In this document: piece by piece, positions 32,638 to 40,030 of the stretch | How the letters are laid out: every line of letters starts with the position of its first letter | Numbering within the stretch: the stretch's first letter is position 1 | DNA from: Pseudomonadota bacterium | GTDB taxonomy: Bacteria; Pseudomonadota; Gammaproteobacteria; Burkholderiales; Burkholderiaceae_C | Assembly: GCA_020161215.1 (NCBI GenBank) | Contig: JAIUOM010000006.1 | Span: 1 to 64,000 of the forward strand | Length of the DNA stretch: 64,000 bases | Direction: 5' to 3' | Notes under the pieces: generated by a model | The model's database searches: none | What the model saw: the letters and a program-made list of their open reading frames with translations, nothing else | Told to the model about the DNA's origin: nothing | Position numbers and translations under genes: made by a program

Positions 32638-32669
32638 GAAGTGACCTACTCATCATTCAAGGGGGAAAC

Positions 32670-33005
32670 ATGTTCCAGTGGCTCTTCACGCAATACCGGG
32701 AACCCGGAAAGCTCCACTTCGGCTCGAAGTGGATGAACCTTCATGGGCGACTGCTCATTGGCAGCCCGGAGTCGCTGGGCATGGGGCACCTGACTGAAGC
32801 CGTGAGGCGTTCGTTCTACTACTTGCGCGCCGATCGCGTGCCGCCGGTTGAAAACGACGCGGCCTATGAGGCCTGGACCAAGGATCGGCTCTACGCGAGC
32901 CAGGTGGAGCAGGTGGCTGAGCGCTGGGTAGCCCAAGCGGGCTTCCTGGTGATCGCGCCGTTGTGCGCGGTGCTCGCCGTCCTGTCGCACTGGCTTGGCA
33001 ACTAA
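32670..33005 (+). CDS. Small tail-anchored membrane protein, 111 aa
   Basis: A hydrophilic N-terminal 85 residues (MFQWLFTQYREPGKLHFGSK) are followed by one hydrophobic helix (AGFLVIAPLCAVLAVLSHWL) at the very end. It lies 14 bases before the large ATPase gene and is probably made with it. Confidence 0.65.
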   Translation: MFQWLFTQYREPGKLHFGSKWMNLHGRLLIGSPESLGMGHLTEAVRRSFYYLRADRVPPVENDAAYEAWTKDRLYASQVEQVAERWVAQAGFLVIAPLCAVLAVLSHWLGN

Positions 33006-33019
33006 GGAGGAACAACACC

Positions 33020-36000
33020 ATGGCATTGAACATCAACATTCTGAGCATCATCGACTGGACGAGCGGCCTGGGACGCAAGTTCCGCCGTAGGGAAGGCGAG
33101 GCCTCAACCATCCGCGAAACCATCATCGTTCAATCGAACGCACAGTTCGAAAATCTGGTGGGGCGCTTCGATCTGAGCGACCGGGTGCGCAGCCGCGTCC
33201 TGGACGTTCCTTCAGAGGACACCCAACTGGCTGCAGAGTGCGGCGCAGTGTGGAACGAGGAGAAGAACGCGTTCCTTGTGCCGGAAGGGATGAGAGAGGA
33301 CGACTTTCAGGAGTGGTGGCCGAAGGTCCCGGAGGACCTGCGCGACAGCCAGTCCCGCATCACCATCACCAAGGACGGCCGCCGGGCCGAAGGCTTCCTT
33401 CAGGGCAACGACATGGGGCAGGGCAATGACAGCATTGCCACTCCCCTGATGTATCTCGCGTTCCCTGCCATCGGCGCGCTGACCTTGTTCCTGGTCTCCT
33501 GGATCGGCTGGGCCTTCCCTCACGAGGAGCCTTCAAGCGCCGGGCCTGTTTGGATCGGCTGGGCGGGCTTGGCCTTCCTGCTGACGACCATTCCCTACTT
33601 TATCGCCCTGAAGCAGGGCGAGAGCATGAAGGAAGCCTTGAAGGCCTTGGTGCTCCTCCAGTGGATTCCGATGGGCATGGCGGGCATGTCAAAGTTCAGC
33701 GCTCTAGGAGTCGGAGGTGCGGCAGCGGGTTCGGGTGGGCTCCAGGCTTACATGGCTTTCTTCACCAAGGCCGCGGTCATCGGCTTTGGCCTGGTGGGTG
33801 TGATCTTCGTGGTATGCCTGGTGGCCGCCGCTTCCCATCCCCACCGCGGCGTCATCGGTGGCACCGCCGCTCGGTTCATCCAGGCGATGAAGTGGGTGGG
33901 CATCATTCTGGGCGCGCTCCTGGTTGCCAAGGTTCTGCCTTGGGGCCTGGGCGATGCCGTGCCCTTCGTCCTGGCCTGCATGTATGCCATGCAGTTCGCC
34001 GAGGGCAACTTCGTCCAGACCGGCGCGCGCCTCTGCCTGCAGAACAACGACAACAACTTGGGCACCCAAGGGGCCTTGGTCAACTCGCACGTGAAGGCGC
34101 GTGAGCAGCAGGCTCAGAACGCGCTGAACGACACGACGCCGCTGATCACGATCGGCCGCGCCACCGGCCATCTCACCGACAAGGGTTACGGCTATTCTCC
34201 TGACAAGGGGACGATCATGAGGCTGTCCTTGCGTGACCTGACTCAAGGCCTGATCGTCTTTGGCATGCCCGGAACGGGCAAGTCATACAGCATCCTGCGC
34301 CCGATTGCGCGCCGCTATCGGCGGGCGGTAGAGGCCATTGCACGGAAGGCTGGCAAGAAGGGAATGGCGGGTGGTGCACTGATCGCTGATGGAAAGGACG
34401 GGGCCATCATCTCCGACCTGGAGGATTTGTTCGACATCGTGGTTAAGCCGGGTCTGGCCGTCGGTCCTTATGAGGGATTGGAGCCGGATCAGATCGTGAA
34501 GGCGTTGCGTGGTGCGTCCGGTGGCGTCGTGGATGAAAAGTCCAAGTTGTGGTCCGACGGTGGCGATGCGTTCATCTACCACACCGGAATCATCTTGAAG
34601 GCCTTGGTCGAGCACGAGAAAACCTACCGTGCTTGGTGCATGGCCAAGCTCGATGGGTTGGAACAATCCCAGCTGCTCCTGAAACTCGAAGAGCGTAAGC
34701 TCCGCAAACTTGGCCAGAACACCACCGAAGTGGAAGAACGGTTGGCGGAGGTGGTCCAGGAAATGGGTCTCTACTCCTGCGTCGTGGATTCCGATCGAGG
34801 CTGGGCCTACACCCCCTTGCACCACGCCAAGCTTCTGTCCAACGTCGAGCGCGTGATTCCCACCGGGACGATCCCCAAGCCCAACCCGAAGATCATGGAA
34901 GTGATCAAGTATCTGGGACTGGAAGAGCCGGACAACAGCCTGGATGAAGAAGGGCGTGCGACGCATGCCGCGTATCTGAACGCTTACCGGAAGCGCCAGC
35001 AGAACGAGCCGCAAACGATCCACCCGGATCTGAAACGTCCCATGTCGCAGCTTCAGAGCTCCCTGGAGTGGGCGCTGCTGGAAGTTCCGGCCATGAACGC
35101 CGAACAACGGCAGTCGTTCACGCTGAACTCCCGTGGTCTTCTGGAGAAGCTGTTGCGGGGTGAGAAGCTGCGCGACGCCAACGACATCCCCTGGCACTCG
35201 ATCGAGAAGGGTGAGGTGGACGTGTCCAAGGCACTGTATGGCGAGATGGTGGGCCTGTTCCTGCCGCCTACCCAATACGGCGACGCGGGCGAGATGATGA
35301 TGCGTCTGCTCAAGCAGCGGGTGATGAATGGCATCAAGGCCCGCGGTGCGCACGGTGACAAGTGGCGGCAAGCATTGCCAGGCCAGGTGGAGGTCATGCT
35401 GATGATGGATGAGGCCCACCTGTTGCTTACGGCCGACGACACGGACATGTTCTCCATTTCACGCTCGTTGGGCCTGATGCCCGTGTTGGCAACCCAAGGG
35501 TTCGAGAGTCTGGAGGATGCATTTGGCAGTCGCACGAAAGCTGAGCTTCTAGCGAACCTCATGCAATCGGTTGGCGCGCTGAGGTGCTCTTTCAACACCG
35601 TGGAGTATCTGATCAAGCGGTTCGGCCAAGCCATGCTGACGACCTTCAAGCAAAAGACGCGCGGCATCGACTACAAGGGTGGCCTGGAAAACTACCGTCA
35701 CTCGGTCCTCAATGATCCGAACCACCCCCATGCGGCCGTCTTCGACAAGATGCGCCTGGAAGGTGCGGGCCGCCTGACCGCCTTGCGTGTGGATCCGGCC
35801 ACGGGTCGCCGCTGGAGGATCGGCGCGGAGGACGTCATTGGTCAGGACGAGCTGGCCCGTGACATCGACATGCCCACCGGTGGGAAGCGAGAAGTCCAGC
35901 CTCTTTTCGGGCCGGAGGAGTATCAGGCCCTGCTGGAGCCCCGCGGTCACGCCATCGTTGCCTTGAACCGCGCCGGTCACAAGCGCATCGACCTGGCCGA

Positions 36001-36022
36001 GCTGGTTCCGGATCTGGACTGA
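33020..36022 (+). CDS. Large membrane-bound conjugation ATPase, 1000 aa
   Basis: Residues about 140-315 contain four to six hydrophobic helices. A nucleotide-binding domain follows with Walker A GMPGTGKS (near residue 417) and a Walker B-type VMLMMDEAHLLL (near 795). It sits upstream of a separate TraD. Its layout recalls VirD4/FtsK-type coupling ATPases; its length also matches the TraU/DotO class of IncI-type systems, which have coupling and assembly ATPases side by side. I cannot choose between these. An AAGGAGGAA ribosome site fixes the ATG at 33020. It probably powers secretion or assembly at the inner membrane. Confidence 0.7.
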   Translation: MALNINILSIIDWTSGLGRKFRRREGEASTIRETIIVQSNAQFENLVGRFDLSDRVRSRVLDVPSEDTQLAAECGAVWNEEKNAFLVPEGMREDDFQEWWPKVPEDLRDSQSRITITKDGRRAEGFLQGNDMGQGNDSIATPLMYLAFPAIGALTLFLVSWIGWAFPHEEPSSAGPVWIGWAGLAFLLTTIPYFIALKQGESMKEALKALVLLQWIPMGMAGMSKFSALGVGGAAAGSGGLQAYMAFFTKAAVIGFGLVGVIFVVCLVAAASHPHRGVIGGTAARFIQAMKWVGIILGALLVAKVLPWGLGDAVPFVLACMYAMQFAEGNFVQTGARLCLQNNDNNLGTQGALVNSHVKAREQQAQNALNDTTPLITIGRATGHLTDKGYGYSPDKGTIMRLSLRDLTQGLIVFGMPGTGKSYSILRPIARRYRRAVEAIARKAGKKGMAGGALIADGKDGAIISDLEDLFDIVVKPGLAVGPYEGLEPDQIVKALRGASGGVVDEKSKLWSDGGDAFIYHTGIILKALVEHEKTYRAWCMAKLDGLEQSQLLLKLEERKLRKLGQNTTEVEERLAEVVQEMGLYSCVVDSDRGWAYTPLHHAKLLSNVERVIPTGTIPKPNPKIMEVIKYLGLEEPDNSLDEEGRATHAAYLNAYRKRQQNEPQTIHPDLKRPMSQLQSSLEWALLEVPAMNAEQRQSFTLNSRGLLEKLLRGEKLRDANDIPWHSIEKGEVDVSKALYGEMVGLFLPPTQYGDAGEMMMRLLKQRVMNGIKARGAHGDKWRQALPGQVEVMLMMDEAHLLLTADDTDMFSISRSLGLMPVLATQGFESLEDAFGSRTKAELLANLMQSVGALRCSFNTVEYLIKRFGQAMLTTFKQKTRGIDYKGGLENYRHSVLNDPNHPHAAVFDKMRLEGAGRLTALRVDPATGRRWRIGAEDVIGQDELARDIDMPTGGKREVQPLFGPEEYQALLEPRGHAIVALNRAGHKRIDLAELVPDLD

Positions 36023-36049
36023 CGGAGAGCGGCAAGGGGGTTCGCCCCC

Positions 36050-36077
36050 TTGCCAATCCGCCGATTTGATCAACTCT
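36050..36077 (+). promoter_or_regulatory. Element promoter for the 36110 gene
   Basis: TTGCCA with 16-nt spacer to AACTCT: the -10 is poor, but the -35 block (CTTGCCAATCCGCCGATT) matches the other copies and the start codon is 32 bases downstream as in them. Confidence 0.45.
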
Positions 36078-36109
36078 CGATGTATCCCATCCCCACCGGA
36101 GAACCCCAT

Positions 36110-36628
36110 ATGAGCGACACCCTTACCCAACCCATGGAAACCCTGACCGACCTGCGCACCCTGCGGGCACAGCGCAACGAGAAGCTGTTGGGCGATCGCC
36201 CCCCCGTCCAGAAAGAAGAAGCCAGGGCGGCCTACGATCAGTCCGTGGGCAAGGACCAGCAGGCCATTGAGGAGCGCCGGCAGCGGTTGCTGGATTGGGC
36301 CGAGAAGGCCAGCCCGGAGCAGATCGAGGCCTTGCAGAAGAAGATTCAGGAGACCGACAAGGCCAGGGCCGAAAGCCAACCCGACAACCAGCACGAACAG
36401 GTGGCCTTTCAGACCGTCCAGCAGTGGCGCCAGCAGCGTCAGGGGGAAGAACAGCGCCCTCCCATGCTGACCCGTGAGCAGCGGATGGAGAACGGGCCGG
36501 GGCGCTTGGGCTACGCCGAGTATGCCCGCACGGCCCCGAAGGAGGCTGCCTTCATGAAGGAATATGAGAAGAACTTCGACTGGGACAAGCACGAGAAGCA
36601 GCGCCAGCGGAACGTTTTCAGTCAGTAA
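36110..36628 (+). CDS. Charged helical protein, 172 aa
   Basis: Highly charged and Gln/Glu-rich throughout (for example EERRQRLLDWAEKASPEQIE), with no membrane segment. Likely an extended coiled-coil or disordered cytoplasmic protein linked to the ATPase before it. No family recognised. Confidence 0.65.
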   Translation: MSDTLTQPMETLTDLRTLRAQRNEKLLGDRPPVQKEEARAAYDQSVGKDQQAIEERRQRLLDWAEKASPEQIEALQKKIQETDKARAESQPDNQHEQVAFQTVQQWRQQRQGEEQRPPMLTREQRMENGPGRLGYAEYARTAPKEAAFMKEYEKNFDWDKHEKQRQRNVFSQ

Positions 36629-36641
36629 CTCCGTCCTTTCC

Positions 36642-36660
36642 GACTAAAGTCAAAAATTGC
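36642..36660 (-). promoter_or_regulatory. TTTAGTC-type box, minus orientation
   Basis: The minus strand reads GCAATTTTTGACTTTAGTC, close to the consensus GCRGATTTTNACTTTAGTC. It lies next to a terminator and 45 bases before the promoter at 36694, so its target is unclear. Confidence 0.4.
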
Positions 36661-36688
36661 CCGGTTCTTCACAGAATCGGGCTTTTTT
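36659..36688 (+). terminator. Rho-independent terminator
   Basis: A nine-pair stem (GCCCGGTTC ... GAATCGGGC, one G-T pair) followed by six T. Confidence 0.85.
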
Positions 36689-36693
36689 GCGAC

Positions 36694-36721
36694 TTGACAC
36701 CCAGTTTTGGTGTGGTTTCCT
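36694..36721 (+). promoter_or_regulatory. Element promoter for the 36775 operon
   Basis: TTGACA, 16-nt spacer, TTTCCT. The spacer ends GGTGTGG as at 24416. Operator follows at 36735. Confidence 0.55.
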
Positions 36722-36734
36722 GAAGGTGTAACAA

Positions 36735-36752
36735 GAGTAGACCGACCTACTC
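36735..36752. promoter_or_regulatory. Operator-like inverted repeat
   Basis: GAGTAG-ACCGAC-CTACTC: perfect 6-6-6 inverted repeat between the promoter and the start codon. Confidence 0.7.
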
Positions 36753-36774
36753 ATAAACAACCAAGGAGACCGAC

Positions 36775-36963
36775 ATGACTTTCATTGCTAACTTCTACGA
36801 ATGGGCCGTAGAGAACACCGCCCTTGCCATTCTGGTGGCTTTCTTCGCCATCATCATTCTAGCCCTCGCTTTCGCGCTGGCACCGTTCATGGCCAAGGCC
36901 GCTCTGGTGGGATTGTTCTTCGTCGGCGTCATCTACATGGGCGTCGAGACCATGTTCAACTGA
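36775..36963 (+). CDS. Two-pass membrane protein, 62 aa
   Basis: Two hydrophobic helices (residues about 12-36 and 40-58) with short ends. AAGGAGA precedes the ATG. It is small and alone behind a perfect operator; size and place suit a conjugation accessory, entry-exclusion or pilin-like peptide, none of which can be proved. Confidence 0.65.
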   Translation: MTFIANFYEWAVENTALAILVAFFAIIILALAFALAPFMAKAALVGLFFVGVIYMGVETMFN

Positions 36964-36965
36964 GC

Positions 36966-37109
36966 ATGAGTCGTTCTTACCGACAGGTGCGTGTCTACCT
37001 CCGGCGGAGCCTCCGCCGGTTCGATGGCGACGAGTTCATGTTCTGGCTGCACCCTCTCTGGGTTTTGACAGTGCTTGTCTGGATGGTCTTGGCACCCATC
37101 CCGGGTTGA
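36966..37109 (+). CDS. Tiny membrane protein, 47 aa
   Basis: A basic N-terminus (MSRSYRQVRVYLRRSLRRF) and one hydrophobic helix (LHPLWVLTVLVWMVLAPIPG). It begins two bases after the previous stop. Confidence 0.55.
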   Translation: MSRSYRQVRVYLRRSLRRFDGDEFMFWLHPLWVLTVLVWMVLAPIPG

Positions 37110-37138
37110 CCGTCGCGCCGAACGGCGGGGTTTCATAA

Positions 37139-37227
37139 GGGTCAGTAGTCCGGTGATGAAGCCGGGGCAGTCTGTAAAACTGATGGCATCGCGTCCCCTG
37201 TAGATTCAAGTCCTACCTGACCCACCA
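37139..37227 (+). tRNA. tRNA-Tyr (GUA), divergent, with encoded CCA
   Basis: An 89-nt cloverleaf. Acceptor stem GGGTCAG pairs fully with CTGACCC, then A and CCA. The anticodon loop CTGTAAA gives GUA (Tyr). The long variable arm is typical of class II tRNA-Tyr, and the T loop is TTCAAGT. Irregularities: one mismatch in the T stem (A-C), a weak top pair in the anticodon stem (G-A) and an unusual D arm. It lies between transfer genes, so it is an element-borne tRNA rather than an integration target at an edge. Confidence 0.8.
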
Positions 37228-37277
37228 ACGCTGATGTTTGCCGTTCGCTTGACGTCCGGCAATTCGTCTTTACAACC

Positions 37278-38114
37278 ATGGGGATGGACGCCCGTGAATG
37301 TCTTCAACACCAACTGCACCCCCTGGGCCTCCACCGAACGGAAGTTCTGGTGGACGCCCTACTGCAGGAGTTCGGCAACGAGCCACAGCATGCTTCCGTT
37401 GTCCTGGCCCACGCCTATGCCTTGAGCTTGGCGCCCGTCGAGGGACGACGCGGCGATCTGGTCTGGCAGGTTTGCCACGGCGACGCCGACCGAGCTCCCC
37501 AGCTGGATCTCCGGTGGGGGCTTCACCGCTTGACCTTCGACGCTCCCGAGAGCGCTTCGACCCAGGACATGGTTCGGGCCTTCGAGCGGCGTCTAGGTGA
37601 CAAGAACGAGCCCATGGCCTTCAGTGCCATCGCCGACAACGTGTCGCGCCTGACCTCCGCCCAACACACAGGGTTGTTCCATGACCTGTCCATGGCGGCT
37701 GAAGAAGCGCGCGCAGCTCACGCCGACGCGCTACGCCTCCAGGAACATGGCCCCTGGCAAGCGTGGTTGACCGGCGCCTCCCGAGCCGGCCACGAAGCCG
37801 CCCTGTTGGCTTGCATCGGCATGGGCGCCAGCGTGCGCATGCCCGACGTCAACGGGAACACGCCGCTTCACCAGGCGGCTCGGTTTGGGCACGCCCACCT
37901 GGTCAGCCCATTGGTGAAAGCCGGTGCGGACGTGTCGGCGTTGAACGGGCAGGGCTGGGCACCGCTCCACCTCGCATCGCTCCACAAGCACGCCCGCGCG
38001 TGCCTGCAGCTGATGGCCCACGGCGCTAACCCTGAGCAGCCCGGCTGGCGTGGACGCACCCCCACGCGCATGCACCATCGTCAGAACGGCTATGAGCAAG
38101 CCCAAGCCTTATGA
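37278..38114 (+). CDS. Ankyrin-repeat protein, 278 aa
   Basis: The C-terminal 110 residues hold three good ankyrin repeats (NTPLHQAARFGHAHLVSPLV, WAPLHLASLHKHARACLQLM and a preceding degenerate unit). The N-terminal 150 residues are of unknown fold. It overlaps the TraD gene by 23 bases, so expression is linked to the transfer operon. Confidence 0.75.
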   Translation: MGMDARECLQHQLHPLGLHRTEVLVDALLQEFGNEPQHASVVLAHAYALSLAPVEGRRGDLVWQVCHGDADRAPQLDLRWGLHRLTFDAPESASTQDMVRAFERRLGDKNEPMAFSAIADNVSRLTSAQHTGLFHDLSMAAEEARAAHADALRLQEHGPWQAWLTGASRAGHEAALLACIGMGASVRMPDVNGNTPLHQAARFGHAHLVSPLVKAGADVSALNGQGWAPLHLASLHKHARACLQLMAHGANPEQPGWRGRTPTRMHHRQNGYEQAQAL

Positions 38115-39969
38115 CGCCCTAGGCGAGGTGCCCGGCAACGTCGCCCCTTCGCAGCCGGTCCGCTATTGGCACCGCGCCTTGTTGGGCGGGGGATTCACGT
38201 TTGGGGTGGTCTACGTCAGCGCCATGGGCGTTGCCTGGCTCATCCCCAACCCGGATGTCCAGCTGATTCGCTTCGGGGATGCCTTGAAGGGCGGCCTGGT
38301 GACCGGCTACCACTTCCTAACCGCTGGCATTTCGGCTCGTGCTCCCGCGCGGGAGTTCATCGAGCTGGTGTCCTATCACCACCCGGTGGCCACCTGGACA
38401 CGCATCGGGGTTTCGCTTGCGTTGGCGGGTTACTTGGCCGTCCGTGTGTTCCTGAAGGAGGCCAAGCCGGTGAGCAACACCTGGCACCTGGCAGGCGCGC
38501 AGATGCTGGAAGGCGAGGAGGCCATTGCCGAGGCACGGCGCCGATCACTCACACCCAAGGAGATTGAAGCCGACCCGTTCGCCTTGTCGTTGCATCCCGA
38601 CCTGATGTTGTCGAAGAAGCAGTGGGCACGTCACGTGCTCCTCACGGGTTCGGTGGGCTCGGGCAAGAGCGTCATCCTTAAGCACATCTTGGAACAGCTG
38701 GCGCGGATGAAGGACGCGAAGCTGTTCCTCTACGACATCAAGGGGGATTTCACCTCGATCTTCAAACGGCCCATCCTCGTGTCGCCGTTTGACGCGCGGT
38801 CCTACGTGTGGGACGTGGCCGCAGACGTGCGCACGCCCACCCAGGCGGCTGCCTTCGCAGCTTCCCTCATTCCTGAAGGAGAGGGCAGCTCGAAGTTCTG
38901 GACCATGGCCGCCCAGGATCTCTTCATCGGGTGCGTGCGTGAGCTGCAGAACACTCAGCCGAGCGCCTGGGGCTTCCCCGAGCTGGCCCAGCTGCTGCGG
39001 CGGCCAGCGGTCGCCATGTGCGAGGGCATGCGCCACCACTACCCGCGCGGCGCGGCCTTGGTCGTCAACGCCGAGAGCCAGACCACCGCCAGCGTGCTGT
39101 CCACCCTCGGTGGCTTCACCCGCCTCATCGACGATCTGGCCACCGCCTGGCCCAAGGTGGGCAAACGCCGCTTCTCGATGACCGAATGGATTCGAGACGA
39201 CTACACAGGCCGCAAGCAAATCATCGTTCAATCGGGGCCCGATCCCACGCTGACCAAGGCCTACATCGCCGCCATGATCAACGTGGCGGTTCCGGATCTC
39301 ATCGGGCCTGCGCTGCCGGACAACGAAAGCGGGCGGGGGCTCTACTTCGTGTTCGACGAGCTCACCAGCGCTGGACGGCTGAACATCGACCCATTGTTGG
39401 CGCTGGGGCGCAGCAAGGGCGTGGTGGCCGTTATGGCGGTCCAGGACCATGCCCAGATCGAACTGGTCTACGGCGAAAAGACGGCGCAGGCATTCTCATC
39501 CCTGGTGGGCACCCATGTGGTGTGCCAAGTGCAGATGGGGGCGACCCGCGACAAGCTCGCCAACCAGCTTGGCAAGCGCAAGATCGCCTGGCGTTCGCAC
39601 GAGGACAAGGCGACGGTCCATGAGGAGAGCCGAGCCTTGGTCTCCGGTGGGGAATTGACTGACCGACTGGGTTTCCGCAAGGGCAAGCGCTACGGACCTG
39701 AGAAGTGGGGCATTGAGGCGATCGTCCAGATGGGTGGGGACGTGCTCCTGCTCGCATGGCCAGGGAAGACCTACCCGCAGGTGCGCGAAGGGCAGGAGCC
39801 CGCAGAGTGGACCACCATGCCCGCTGGGCCTGTTGAAGGGGATGCGACGCAGTCGGCAACGTTGCCGGGCGGGGCGTTTGCCTTCCCCATCACCCAGGGG
39901 GGCGTCGAAGACGTTCAGCGCGTGCTGGCGATGACCCCCGAAGAAATCGACGCGCTGTTCAAGCGGTAA
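38092..39969 (+). CDS. traD: TraD/TrwB-type coupling protein, 625 aa
   Basis: Two N-terminal transmembrane regions (about residues 25-50 and 102-122) precede the ATPase. Walker A is GSVGSGKS (near 184) and Walker B is LYFVFDELTS (near 417), followed by LGRSKGVVAVMAVQDHAQIE, the TrwB/TraD signature after Walker B. These hexameric ATPases link the relaxosome to the secretion channel. The ATG at 38092 lies inside the upstream ankyrin gene. The adjacent relaxase supports the call. Confidence 0.9.
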   Translation: MSKPKPYDALGEVPGNVAPSQPVRYWHRALLGGGFTFGVVYVSAMGVAWLIPNPDVQLIRFGDALKGGLVTGYHFLTAGISARAPAREFIELVSYHHPVATWTRIGVSLALAGYLAVRVFLKEAKPVSNTWHLAGAQMLEGEEAIAEARRRSLTPKEIEADPFALSLHPDLMLSKKQWARHVLLTGSVGSGKSVILKHILEQLARMKDAKLFLYDIKGDFTSIFKRPILVSPFDARSYVWDVAADVRTPTQAAAFAASLIPEGEGSSKFWTMAAQDLFIGCVRELQNTQPSAWGFPELAQLLRRPAVAMCEGMRHHYPRGAALVVNAESQTTASVLSTLGGFTRLIDDLATAWPKVGKRRFSMTEWIRDDYTGRKQIIVQSGPDPTLTKAYIAAMINVAVPDLIGPALPDNESGRGLYFVFDELTSAGRLNIDPLLALGRSKGVVAVMAVQDHAQIELVYGEKTAQAFSSLVGTHVVCQVQMGATRDKLANQLGKRKIAWRSHEDKATVHEESRALVSGGELTDRLGFRKGKRYGPEKWGIEAIVQMGGDVLLLAWPGKTYPQVREGQEPAEWTTMPAGPVEGDATQSATLPGGAFAFPITQGGVEDVQRVLAMTPEEIDALFKR

Positions 39970-39975
39970 GCGGTC

Positions 39976-40003
39976 TTGCCAACTCTCCGATTTCTGGGAC
40001 CTT
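39976..40003 (+). promoter_or_regulatory. Element promoter for traI
   Basis: TTGCCA, 16-nt spacer, GACCTT, with the extended block CTTGCCAACTCTCCGATT; start codon 27 bases downstream. Confidence 0.5.
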
Positions 40004-40030
40004 GGATCAGTCAAGGTTTCGGAGCTCCCC

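Noticed and set aside
37139..37227. tRNA-Tyr as the element's integration site
   Set aside because: Transfer genes lie on both sides and there is no integrase or compositional change next to it.
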